Of a DNA stretch of 17,983 nucleotides, positions 8,396-15,260 are shown one piece after another; the stretch's first letter is position 1; the number at the start of each line of letters is the position of its first letter. The DNA comes from Candidatus Hydrogenedentota bacterium (lineage in GTDB: Bacteria > Hydrogenedentota > Hydrogenedentia > Hydrogenedentales > SLHB01), in assembly GCA_003552765.1 (NCBI GenBank), contig PUOI01000117.1, positions 1-17,983 on the forward strand. Direction: 5' to 3'. The position numbers were made by a program, and so were the translations under genes. Under the pieces are notes generated by a model. That model searched no databases. It saw nothing but the letters and a program-made list of their open reading frames with translations, and was not told the DNA's origin.

Positions 8396-9202
8396 CTACT
8401 CAGCGCCATAACCCTCCACGGCTTGGCCGTCGTCCCCGAGGTTGCCTGTCACATACAGGATACCCCGCGCCACCAGGTCCAGATAGACGGGGTGTTCCAT
8501 CGTCTCATTATGATGTCCGATGGTTGTGGCGAAAATGGGAACCCCTTCATACTCCCGTGTCCAGATGACGGGCTCATACTCGAGCGAACGTTCGCGGCCG
8601 TAAGCGATGGCCAGGGGAGAGGTGTTGGGCAGGACCCGGTTGATGTTGTACAGCTCCCCGGCCGGCGTCTCCCATTCGGTTCCGAAATCGGCCATCAGGG
8701 GATGGTCCTCCCGGAAGTTCAGCACCGTGAAGGGATATTCGGGTTCGTGGTGGTACATATCCACGCCGGTGAACTCAAACCATTCGGGGGCGTCCCGAAA
8801 CGTGGCCATGGTGTTGTGAAGGAGCACGGCGCCTATCCCCGATTCCGCATGCGCTCCCGCGACCACCTCCGCCATTTGGGCTTGCACATCCGGATCCAGA
8901 TAGCTCCAGCCGTGATTGTGCAGGACGGCGTCGTACCCTTCGATCCAATCGTGACCCTCAAGATCCTCTTCCGGCGCATCCGTGAAGAGGATATCCACGG
9001 TCGCGTTGATCCGCTCCGCTATACCATTGGAGAGAATGTGTTGTTGCGTCTCATAGTCGTGCCAGCCTCCCCCCGTGAGCTGCAGGATGCGAAGGGGTTC
9101 CGGGCCGTTCTCCTCCGCCGCGCCCGCCATCAGCGTTCCAAGCAAGAAGGCCATAACGAACGTGGCGCACCAACATTTCTTTCTACAGGGCGTCATTTGC
9201 AT
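8396..9202 (-). CDS. Secreted ThuA-like protein, divergent member
   Basis: This 268-residue exported protein begins at ATG 9202, with AGGGAGA seven bases upstream. An open frame continues to 9262 but lacks a better ribosome site. The signal peptide has a basic, Cys-rich n-region (PCRKKCWC), a hydrophobic core and probable cleavage at AGA-AEE. The mature part shows the ThuA pattern: ILQLTGGGWHDY, a VDILFTD strand, YDAVLHNHGW, GIGAVLLHNT, DMYHHEPEYPF, REDHPLM, and TTIGHHNETMEHPVY at the end of the domain. These motifs differ from those of the two paralogues downstream, so it belongs to another ThuA subgroup, closer to the HP-type proteins common in Planctomycetes. It lacks their C-terminal extension. 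A 139-bp gap separates it from copy 2, so it may or may not share their transcript. Confidence 0.8.
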   Translation of the reverse strand: MQMTPCRKKCWCATFVMAFLLGTLMAGAAEENGPEPLRILQLTGGGWHDYETQQHILSNGIAERINATVDILFTDAPEEDLEGHDWIEGYDAVLHNHGWSYLDPDVQAQMAEVVAGAHAESGIGAVLLHNTMATFRDAPEWFEFTGVDMYHHEPEYPFTVLNFREDHPLMADFGTEWETPAGELYNINRVLPNTSPLAIAYGRERSLEYEPVIWTREYEGVPIFATTIGHHNETMEHPVYLDLVARGILYVTGNLGDDGQAVEGYGAE

Positions 9203-9457
9203 CGGCTGTCTCCCTAGCGCTGGCCGTTTGGCGGCTGCGCGATTATGGGTAACTTGCCCCATGCTCCAGTTCAGGCGCGTGGCATGGGCCTTACGTCCGG
9301 ACAGGCCAGCGCCTCTCAGCGTGTATACCAGAGAAGCAAACTACCACCCTCTCCCGAATGGAATCAAGCCGGCCACCATCGGCGCTTGCGAAGCACAAGG
9401 GTCTTGTGGTACTTAAAAGGACCATATTTGGGAGGAAACCCAGGGGACCTAGCCAAC

Positions 9458-10210
9458 ATGAGACCCATGATGCCCGTGCTGAGAAGACGTCTTTCGTATT
9501 TGTGCCTTTTTGTGCTGATCACCGCTCTTGCTTGTGAAACCACGGGAAGCAGGGTCCCTATTCCCCGCGGAAGGGACAGAGACGAAAGGGAAAGGCCCGC
9601 GAGATCGGAAAGCGGCCCTGATCTCTCAGCGGTCGAGTGGGACGCTGAACGGATTCACAATGGAGACGGCATAACCTACCTTGTTACAGCCGATTTCCCG
9701 TGTCCGGTAGACGTGTCGGCGCATGCCGCCTTTCGCGGAGCCGGGGTCATCGAGGATGTAAAACCCTCCCCGGACGGAAGGATGCTCGCCATTCGCACGA
9801 GAACCACGTCTCACGGGATGGGATGGCTCTATGACCCTCGTGGGGGAAACCTCAGGCCCGTGTCTTTCCAATACGGCGGGGAGACGAAGCTTGTGGGATG
9901 GCGGGAAGATGGGGAGTATGTGGCGTTTCTCGAGCGAACGCCCGGCCCCGGCGATTTCTTGCGGCTGGTGGGCGTCTCCGAGCGGCATGATTACGTGGCC
10001 GACTACGGGTTGGACGTGGGACAGCCGGGAGCGGATGTAGAGTTGCCGAGCGGGGTGATGGGCGAAGCGATCGAGCCTGAGGGGTGGAACGGGCCGTACT
10101 TCTTCTTCCATTGCGGAGACGCCTTCTTTCGGATTGATCCCGCTGAAGGGGACCTGGAGGATGCGGAAGAGGCCTCCGCGCCATCTCAAGCAACGGAAGA
10201 CCTTGGGTGA
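9458..10210 (+). CDS. Putative lipoprotein, beta-propeller-like, unknown function
   Basis: I do not recognise this gene. The start is set at ATG 9458, with AGGGGA ten bases upstream. The frame is open back to 9245, but that part reads like non-coding sequence. The 250-residue product begins with a positively charged, hydrophobic segment ending LITALAC, a plausible lipoprotein signal with the lipidated Cys at 26. Next comes a charged, Arg/Glu-rich linker (about 30-55). Two segments then look like TolB/WD-type propeller blades: KPSPDGRMLAIR (about 102-113) and GWREDGEYVAFLER (about 147-160). With only two or three blades it would not close a propeller alone. The final part is acidic. It is divergent from the ThuA genes and precedes the infC promoter; the 255 bases between it and the ThuA gene show no clear promoter. 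Confidence 0.6.
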   Translation: MRPMMPVLRRRLSYLCLFVLITALACETTGSRVPIPRGRDRDERERPARSESGPDLSAVEWDAERIHNGDGITYLVTADFPCPVDVSAHAAFRGAGVIEDVKPSPDGRMLAIRTRTTSHGMGWLYDPRGGNLRPVSFQYGGETKLVGWREDGEYVAFLERTPGPGDFLRLVGVSERHDYVADYGLDVGQPGADVELPSGVMGEAIEPEGWNGPYFFFHCGDAFFRIDPAEGDLEDAEEASAPSQATEDLG

Positions 10211-10300
10211 GAATGCACGCCCGGCATCCATGATCCGAATTGGGGGCGGCTATCCGGTTCCCGCGAACGTTATCTCGGCGATTGGAGGGCCACAGAGTCT

Positions 10301-10330
10301 TTGACAACAGAAATTTCGCTATGGTATATT
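10301..10330 (+). promoter_or_regulatory. Strong sigma-70 promoter of the infC operon
   Basis: A perfect -35 TTGACA (10301-10306) lies 18 bp from the -10 TATATT (10325-10330, 5/6 match). The -10 is extended by TG at 10322-10323. The predicted start is near 10337, 196 nt upstream of the infC start. Confidence 0.85.
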
Positions 10331-10336
10331 TCTGTT
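10306..10336. promoter_or_regulatory. Inverted repeat overlapping the infC promoter (candidate operator)
   Basis: AACAGAAAT (10306-10314) and ATTTCTGTT (10328-10336) are perfect 9-bp inverted arms 13 bp apart, with centres 22 bp apart (about two helical turns). The element covers the promoter spacer, the -10 and the start region, where a dimeric regulator would block polymerase. No known regulator motif is recognised. Confidence 0.5.
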
Positions 10337-10470
10337 CGCTAAAGCAGAAGCGCCAGCTTCTCACCTTGCGGCGGCCATGGGCTAGCTAGTCAAGGTTCGT
10401 CCCCGAAGGGCTCGAGATCCGAGATGCGCCCGCGGCCGCAGAACTGGCAGCTTCTGTGGCCGCTTTTTTT
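10337..10470 (+). ncRNA. infC operon leader RNA, candidate attenuator (L20-leader-like)
   Basis: This is the predicted transcript from the promoter to the terminator, about 134 nt. Early in the leader AGAAGC (10346-10351) and GCTTCT (10356-10361) form a hairpin, followed by GCGGCC (10371-10376). That GCGGCC can pair with GGCCGC (10434-10439) and TTCT (10358-10361) with AGAA (10440-10443), which would tie up the 5' arm of the terminator. Terminator and antiterminator are therefore mutually exclusive. In Bacillus, L20 controls infC-rpmI-rplT through a leader terminator, so the same logic is inferred here. No leader peptide is evident: the ATG at 10377 is followed at once by a stop. Confidence 0.55.
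10432..10470 (+). terminator. Rho-independent terminator in the infC leader
   Basis: GCGGCCGCAGAA (10432-10443) pairs with TTCTGTGGCCGC (10452-10463) over 12 bp with one G-U pair. The loop has 8 nt and seven T residues follow (10464-10470). It sits between the promoter and infC, so it must be read through for the operon to be expressed. Confidence 0.92.
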
Positions 10471-10532
10471 GTTTGGCGGGCCGGCTAGCCCGCCGTGCGA
10501 ATGTGTCGTGAGGTTTCCAGGAGGGTATACCT

Positions 10533-11072
10533 ATCGCCAAGGCATCCGAACAGCGGACGCGGGTCAATGAAATGATACGCGCCCGTCAGGTGCGTATTAT
10601 TGATGAGGAAGGCAATCAGCTCGGTATCATGAGCCCGGAGGATGGGCTGCGAGACGCCAACGAACGAGGGTTGGACCTTGTCGAAGTGGCGCCGAATGCG
10701 AGTCCGCCGGTGTGCCGGATAATGGACTACGGCAAGTACCGGTATCAGCAGAGCAAGCGGACCAAGGAATCCAAGAAGAACCAGCACACGGTTACCGTCA
10801 AGGAAGTCAAGTACCGGCCCAAGATTGACGGGCACGACTTCGACTATAAGACGCAGCATGTGCGGGATTTCTTGGAGGCCGGGAACAAGGTCAAAGTGAC
10901 CATCATGTTCCGCGGCCGTGAGATGGCTCACCCCGAGTATGGCCAGGAGATCATTCAGCGGGTGGTCAACGGAGTGAAGGACCTCATCGGTAACGAGGCT
11001 GACCCGAAGCGGTGCAAGCTTGAGGGGCGTCAAATGAGCCTGGTGCTTTCGCCCAAGGGCAGCGCCAAGTAG
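10533..11072 (+). CDS. infC: Translation initiation factor IF-3, AUC start
   Basis: IF-3 binds the 30S subunit, blocks 50S joining and checks the start codon. The 179-residue product carries both domains, with conserved PPVCRIMDYGKY, the basic linker KESKKNQ and MFRGREMAHPEYG. The first in-frame ATG is at 10572, but homologous sequence (RVNEMIRARQVRII, compare RINGEIRAQEVRLI in E. coli) starts before it, and no ribosome site lies near it. No ATG, GTG or TTG exists between the in-frame TGA at 10509-10511 and 10572. AGGAGGG (10519-10525) is exactly seven bases before ATC at 10533, which gives a normal-length IF-3. Non-canonical starts on infC are known (AUU in E. coli, AUC in Myxococcus) and let IF-3 repress itself. 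Confidence 0.95.
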   Translation: MAKASEQRTRVNEMIRARQVRIIDEEGNQLGIMSPEDGLRDANERGLDLVEVAPNASPPVCRIMDYGKYRYQQSKRTKESKKNQHTVTVKEVKYRPKIDGHDFDYKTQHVRDFLEAGNKVKVTIMFRGREMAHPEYGQEIIQRVVNGVKDLIGNEADPKRCKLEGRQMSLVLSPKGSAK

Positions 11073-11104
11073 TCCATTCAGCCGCCGCGTCAAATACAGC
11101 TATA

Positions 11105-11174
11105 CCGGCCTGGGCCGGAAGAGAGACTTTTCGCGATTAGTGCTTAAACGGACGAAAAGGAGGGCCTTTTTGTC
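11105..11174 (+). promoter_or_regulatory. Paired hairpins in the infC-rpmI spacer
   Basis: In the 124-bp spacer CCGGC (11105-11109) pairs with GCCGG (11114-11118). Further on, GACGAAAAGG (11151-11160) pairs with CCTTTTTGTC (11165-11174) over 10 bp with one G-U pair and loop AGGG. The second hairpin ends 22 bp before the rpmI ATG, close to its ribosome site. This is where a ribosomal-protein translational operator could lie. The structure is seen; the role is inferred. Confidence 0.4.
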
Positions 11175-11196
11175 GTAATTTCAGGAGAAGAAGTCC

Positions 11197-11394
11197 ATGC
11201 CCAAAATCAAGACCAATAAAGCCGCGCAGAAGCGCTTCAAGCGTACGAAGTCGGGCAAGTACAAGTATACCAAGGCGTTTGGCCGGCACTTGCTGACATC
11301 GAAGACCTCCAAGCGGCGGCGGAAGCTTCGCCGGCCCGGACTCATCGACGCCACGAACCTGAAGCACGTTCGAATTCTCCTTCCCTACAGTTGA
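11197..11394 (+). CDS. rpmI: 50S ribosomal protein L35
   Basis: This is a small basic protein of the large ribosomal subunit. The 65 residues start MPKIKTNKAAQKRFKRT and contain the conserved HLLTSKTSKRRRKLRRP segment, matching L35 in length and order. The ribosome site AGGAG lies upstream of ATG 11197. It is the middle gene of infC-rpmI-rplT. The spacers on both sides (124 and 174 bp) are long for this operon and contain hairpins. Confidence 0.97.
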   Translation: MPKIKTNKAAQKRFKRTKSGKYKYTKAFGRHLLTSKTSKRRRKLRRPGLIDATNLKHVRILLPYS

Positions 11395-11466
11395 GCGTGC
11401 GCCGCGCGGCTTGGCCCGCGCACTGATTCGGATTAACCCCAACGCGATCCGGGCCTCGAATTGGCG

Positions 11467-11495
11467 GGAGCCTGGACCAAGGTTCCGTTGTTTTT
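11467..11495 (+). terminator. Weak candidate terminator/attenuator between rpmI and rplT
   Basis: GGAGCCT (11467-11473) pairs with AGGTTCC (11480-11486) over 7 bp with one G-U pair and a 6-nt loop. The tail GTTGTTTTTCC follows directly. It could partly reduce transcription into rplT and the genes beyond. It is short, so the call is tentative. Confidence 0.35.
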
Positions 11496-11525
11496 CCTTC
11501 ATTTTCCCCCGGAATCGCCAGACCA

Positions 11526-11553
11526 CGCATCCGCCGCATGAATAGCGGGTGCG
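11526..11553 (+). promoter_or_regulatory. Hairpin abutting the rplT ribosome site
   Basis: CGCATCCGC (11526-11534) pairs with GCGGGTGCG (11545-11553), 9 bp with one U-G pair and a 10-nt loop. The purine-rich rplT ribosome site GAAGGGAGAG begins at the next base. It is a plausible translational control element for L20; no binding protein can be deduced. Confidence 0.4.
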
Positions 11554-11568
11554 GAAGGGAGAGTTACC

Positions 11569-11934
11569 ATGCCACGAGCAACCAACGCGCCGGCTTCCCG
11601 GCAGCGGCGAAAGAAGTACTTGGAGCGGGCCTCGGGATACCGTGGCAGCCGCCATCGTTTGATGAAGAGCGCACGGGACGCGGTGTTGAAGGCGGGCCAA
11701 TACGCCTACCGTGATCGCAAGGTCCGCAAGCGCGATTTCCGTAAGCTTTGGATTGCCCGCATCAATGCGGCTTCCCGCGCCGCCGGTCTCAGTTACAGTC
11801 AATTCATCCGCGGCCTGAAGCTGGCCGAGATTGATCTAAACCGCAAAGTGCTGGCCGATATCGCCGTGACGGATCAGGAGCGTTTCAACGAGCTGGTGGC
11901 CATGGCCAAGGCTCAGTTGAACGCGGCATCCTAG
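11569..11934 (+). CDS. rplT: 50S ribosomal protein L20
   Basis: L20 binds 23S rRNA early in large-subunit assembly and in many bacteria represses its own operon. The 121 residues begin MPRATNAPASRQRRKKYLE and contain the expected RKRDFRKLWIARINAASRA and LSYSQFIRGLK blocks. The start ATG is preceded by GAAGGGAGAG. The basic N-terminal extension reaches into rRNA in known structures. The stop codon is only two bases before the hisA ATG, so hisA is almost certainly translated from the same mRNA. Confidence 0.97.
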   Translation: MPRATNAPASRQRRKKYLERASGYRGSRHRLMKSARDAVLKAGQYAYRDRKVRKRDFRKLWIARINAASRAAGLSYSQFIRGLKLAEIDLNRKVLADIAVTDQERFNELVAMAKAQLNAAS

Positions 11935-11936
11935 CC

Positions 11937-12668
11937 ATGCGAATCATACCTGCCGTTGATATTCGCGGCGGACTTTGCGTGAATCTGGTACAGGGCGATT
12001 ACGGTCAGGAAACCGTCTTCTCGCAGGATCCCGTGGCCCAAGCCCGTCTCTGGTACAAGCAAGGGGCGGAGCTGGTGCATATCGTGGACCTCGACGGCGC
12101 CAAGGCGGGATACCTGTGTATCGACGGCTATTTGCGCCAATTGACCAAGGAAGGCATCCCCTATGAAGTGGGGGGCGGCATCCGGGACATGACGGCGCTG
12201 GAGAGCACCTTTTGCGCCGGGGCCACCCGAGCGATTCTTGGCACGATCGCCTACCGCGATCCGGCCTTTGTCCAGCGGGCGGCGAAGCTGTACCGGGGAC
12301 GCGTGGCGGTCGGAATCGACGCCCGGGATGGGTGGGTCGCGCTCAACGGCTGGTTCGACGTAACCGAGACGGACGCCGTCGCCTTTGCGCGTGAAATGGA
12401 AGCCGCCGGCGCCGCGCGCATCATCTATACGGACATTATGAGCGACGGGATGATGAAGGGCCCCAATATTGAAGCCACGCGCCGTGTGGCGGAGGCCGTG
12501 TCCATCCCCGTGACCGCGTCCGGCGGCATCTCCTCCCTGGAGAATATCCGCCAGCTCGCGGCCCTGCAACCGCTGGGCGTGGACGAGGCCATTGTGGGAC
12601 GGGCGCTGTATCTTGGCGCGTTCACCCTCCCCGAAGCCTTGGAAACGGCCCGCGCGGCAGCGGTATGA
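11937..12668 (+). CDS. hisA: ProFAR isomerase HisA
   Basis: HisA is the cytosolic (beta/alpha)8 barrel that isomerises ProFAR to PRFAR in histidine synthesis. The 243 residues carry both catalytic aspartates, in IPAVDIRGG (Asp8) and VGIDARDGW (Asp128). The phosphate-binding turns VGGGIRD and TASGGISS are present, as is YTDIMSDGMMKGPN. HisF shares the fold, but Val-Asp-Ile near the N-terminus and the GIDARDG context favour HisA. No other his gene is present, so the gene is detached from a his operon. It sits two bases after rplT and overlaps tyrA by four bases (ATGA), implying translational coupling. Confidence 0.95.
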   Translation: MRIIPAVDIRGGLCVNLVQGDYGQETVFSQDPVAQARLWYKQGAELVHIVDLDGAKAGYLCIDGYLRQLTKEGIPYEVGGGIRDMTALESTFCAGATRAILGTIAYRDPAFVQRAAKLYRGRVAVGIDARDGWVALNGWFDVTETDAVAFAREMEAAGAARIIYTDIMSDGMMKGPNIEATRRVAEAVSIPVTASGGISSLENIRQLAALQPLGVDEAIVGRALYLGAFTLPEALETARAAAV

Positions 12669-13525
12669 AACCCTGGTTCGATACCGTCGCCATCATTGGC
12701 GTGGGACTGCTGGGCGGGTCGCTGGGGTTGGCGCTCAAGCAACGCGGGCTGGCCGGGCGCGTCCATGGGGCGGGGCATCGCCAGACCTCCTTGGATGCGG
12801 CGCTGGAGCGCAAGACCATAGACGCCGCGTTTCTTGACGCCCGCGCGAGTGTGGAGGGGGCTAATCTGGTGGTCCTCTGCACGCCCGCGGCCATGGTGAC
12901 CGATAAACTCGACGAGATCGCGCCCGCCTGCCTTCCTGAAGCCGTCATCACGGACGTAGCCAGCACCAAGGCGGACATTTGCGCCCATGCGGCGAACCGT
13001 TGGAACGCGGGCCGCCGCTTCGTGGGCAGTCATCCCATGGCGGGGAGCGAGAAGTTTGGGCCCGAGCACGCCGACCCGGCGCTTTACGAGGGCCGGGTGG
13101 CCGTGGTTGAGAAGGGCGACGGCCTTGACCCGGAAGCGCAACGCGCGGTGTGCGCCCTATGGGAAGCCGTTGGCTCCCGCGTGGTGGAATTGGAGCCCGC
13201 CATGCACGATGCGCTGGTCGCCCGGACCAGTCATTTGCCCCATATAGCCGCCGCCGCGCTTGCCGTGGTGGCTGGGCGAGCGGGCTCCGAAAGCAAGCCC
13301 CTCATTGGCCCGGGATTTCGCGACACGACGCGTATTGCTGGCGGAAGGCCCGAAATTTGGCGCGACATTTGCCTGACCAACGGCCCCGCCATTGAACAAG
13401 CCTTGGCGGAGTTGGAGCCCTTGTTGGCGGAGCTGCGCGCCGCGGTTCGGGACAAGGACGAAGAGGCCCTCATGGCCTTCTTTGAGGAAGGACGCCGCAT
13501 GCGGGGGGAGCTGGCGGACGAGTGA
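12665..13525 (+). CDS. tyrA: Prephenate dehydrogenase (TyrA)
   Basis: This enzyme oxidatively decarboxylates prephenate (or arogenate) with NAD(P) in tyrosine synthesis. The 286 residues begin with a Rossmann fold carrying IGVGLLGGSLG (residues 11-21), then LVVLCTPAA and ITDVASTKADI. The catalytic segment SHPMAGSEKFG has its His at 123, and RTSHLPH (about 187-193) is the second His-rich motif. The C-terminus ends after the helical dimer domain. No ACT domain and no chorismate mutase fusion are present, so feedback control, if any, must act on the catalytic domain. Prephenate versus arogenate specificity cannot be told. It overlaps hisA and tmk by four bases on each side. Confidence 0.93.
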   Translation: MKPWFDTVAIIGVGLLGGSLGLALKQRGLAGRVHGAGHRQTSLDAALERKTIDAAFLDARASVEGANLVVLCTPAAMVTDKLDEIAPACLPEAVITDVASTKADICAHAANRWNAGRRFVGSHPMAGSEKFGPEHADPALYEGRVAVVEKGDGLDPEAQRAVCALWEAVGSRVVELEPAMHDALVARTSHLPHIAAAALAVVAGRAGSESKPLIGPGFRDTTRIAGGRPEIWRDICLTNGPAIEQALAELEPLLAELRAAVRDKDEEALMAFFEEGRRMRGELADE

Positions 13526-14154
13526 AGGGCGTCTTCATCACAATCGAGGGCGTTGAAGGCTGCGGCAAGACGACGCAACTTCGTCATTTGAGCCGTCACC
13601 TCGCCGAACGAGGACATCCCGTCGAAACCACCCGTGAACCCGGCGGAACACCTATCGCCGAGGCCGTTCGCGTTCTGCTTCTTGACCCCGCCCACACCGC
13701 CATGACGCCCACGACGGAATTGCTCTTGTACGAGGCGGCGCGGGCGCAACACGTGAGCGAGCGCATCCGGCCTGCCCTTGAGGGAGGCCGTGTCGTTCTA
13801 TGTGACCGTTTCGTGGACAGCACCACGGCATATCAGGGCGGCGGCCGGGGAATGGCATGGGAAACGTTGAACGAGCTTCACGCCATCGCCACGCAAGGCC
13901 TGTGGCCTCATCTGACCATTCTGCTTGATGTCTCCGTGGAAGAAGGGCTCCAGCGCGTTCAAGGCGGGCGGCCCCGCGACCGCATCGAAGAGGAGTCCCT
14001 GGCCTTTCACGAGCGCGTGCGCCAGGCGTTTCTCCGGATTGCCAGCCAAGAGCCGGAACGTGTTAGAGTAGTGGAAGGTCATCTGCCGGTGGAGAGCGTC
14101 CGCGAACGGGTCACCACGCTAGTCGAGGAGTTTCTGCGCTCCCATGAGTTTTGA
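13522..14154 (+). CDS. tmk: Thymidylate kinase
   Basis: Tmk phosphorylates dTMP to dTDP for DNA synthesis. The 210 residues contain the P-loop EGVEGCGKTTQ (9-19), TREPGGTPIAE (37-47), the DRF motif in LCDRFVDSTTAYQGGGRG (93-110) and the LID segment GRPRDRIEEE (149-158). The start is GTG at 13522, overlapping the tyrA stop (GTGA). The downstream holB start lies inside its last codons (11-base overlap). The tmk-holB pairing is conserved in many bacteria. Confidence 0.96.
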   Translation: MKGVFITIEGVEGCGKTTQLRHLSRHLAERGHPVETTREPGGTPIAEAVRVLLLDPAHTAMTPTTELLLYEAARAQHVSERIRPALEGGRVVLCDRFVDSTTAYQGGGRGMAWETLNELHAIATQGLWPHLTILLDVSVEEGLQRVQGGRPRDRIEEESLAFHERVRQAFLRIASQEPERVRVVEGHLPVESVRERVTTLVEEFLRSHEF

Positions 14155-15238
14155 GGCCATACGCGACCAAGAAGTCCCTGTCCGGCTGCTCCGGACAATG
14201 ATTCAACGCGAACGCATACCGAACGGACTCCTTTTCTGGGGTCCATCGGGGGTGGGAAAGCGGTTGGCCGCTCAGGAGTTGGCGAAGGCCGTAAATTGCG
14301 CCGAGCGAAAGGATTCGGCCTGCGATGTCTGCCTGTCCTGCCGGAAGATGGACCACGGCAATCACCCCGACGTGAAGACGCTCGCGCCCATGAAAAAGTC
14401 CCGCGTGATTCCGGTTGAAACGGTCGAGGACGTGAACGAACTGGCCACGCTTCATCCCCATGAGTCCCCGTGGCGCGTGTTCATCTTTCAAGAGGCGGAC
14501 CGGATGAATTTGGCGGCGCAAAACCACTTCTTGAAGACGCTAGAGGAGCCGCCCGGCCAGTCCTTGTTCATTTTGGTTACAGAGTTCCCCCGGGTGTTAC
14601 TGCCCACCATTCGATCGCGATGCCAGCTTATTCGTTTTGGAAGTCTTCGGGCCGAAACCATCGTGAGCCTGCTGCGCGAACAACGCGGCGCCCCCGAAGA
14701 GACAGCGCGGGCGGTCGCGGCGGTCGCCCAGGGCCAGATGTCGCGGGCCCTGGATCTGTTGGAGTCGGAGAAGCGGGAAGTGATGCTGAGCGTGGCCGGG
14801 CAGATAGGGGAAGGCAAGAGTCCCAACGCGCTGGCCGAGGATTTCATGAAGCGCCTCGAGGACTTGAAGAAGCAAGTCGCCAGCCAAGTCAAGGCCCGCC
14901 TTCAAGACGAGGGCGGCGCGGAGGAACTCACCCCAGATGACCGCAAACAGGCCGAAGAGCGGGAAGAAGCCATGGTGGACGCGTTGTTGCGGCAGGAAGT
15001 GCTTGAACACCTTTACATTCTGGAGACGTGGTATCGGGATGTGCTGGTGTATGCCGCCACGGGAGACGCGAACCGCGTGTTCAATCAGGACCAGATGGCG
15101 CGCCTTGAGGCGCAGCCGTCCGCCGGAAATGCCGAGCGCAGGATTGAGGCCGTGGAGCGGGCGCGAGACCATTTGAATAGATTTATCAACGAAGAACGGG
15201 TCTTCCGGGATCTGTTCTTCACGCTGGCGGAACGTTGA
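14144..15238 (+). CDS. holB: DNA polymerase III delta' subunit (clamp loader)
   Basis: Delta' is the stator of the clamp loader. The 364 residues include a P-loop-like GPSGVGKR (33-40) in which the usual Thr/Ser after Lys is Arg, and a degenerate Walker B FIFQEADRM (113-121). This suggests poor or no ATP hydrolysis, as in E. coli delta'. Four cysteines (52, 60, 63, 66) form the zinc module of the DnaX/HolB family, and SRC lies at 158-160, the arginine-finger motif. A Lys/Glu-rich helical segment (about 225-285) looks like an insertion with coiled-coil character. DnaX (tau/gamma) is less likely because of the degenerate ATP site and the tmk-holB-ricT context. Confidence 0.92.
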   Translation: MSFEAIRDQEVPVRLLRTMIQRERIPNGLLFWGPSGVGKRLAAQELAKAVNCAERKDSACDVCLSCRKMDHGNHPDVKTLAPMKKSRVIPVETVEDVNELATLHPHESPWRVFIFQEADRMNLAAQNHFLKTLEEPPGQSLFILVTEFPRVLLPTIRSRCQLIRFGSLRAETIVSLLREQRGAPEETARAVAAVAQGQMSRALDLLESEKREVMLSVAGQIGEGKSPNALAEDFMKRLEDLKKQVASQVKARLQDEGGAEELTPDDRKQAEEREEAMVDALLRQEVLEHLYILETWYRDVLVYAATGDANRVFNQDQMARLEAQPSAGNAERRIEAVERARDHLNRFINEERVFRDLFFTLAER

Positions 15239-15260
15239 TTGACCGTTGGCGGGAGGCTGT

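Larger units (their letters stand above)
10211..10532 (+). other. infC upstream region
   Basis: These 322 bases lie between the lipoprotein stop and infC. The first 90 show nothing recognisable. The remainder holds a strong promoter (10301-10330), an overlapping inverted repeat (10306-10336), a leader RNA with a terminator (10337-10470) and the infC ribosome site AGGAGGG (10519-10525). Confidence 0.6.
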
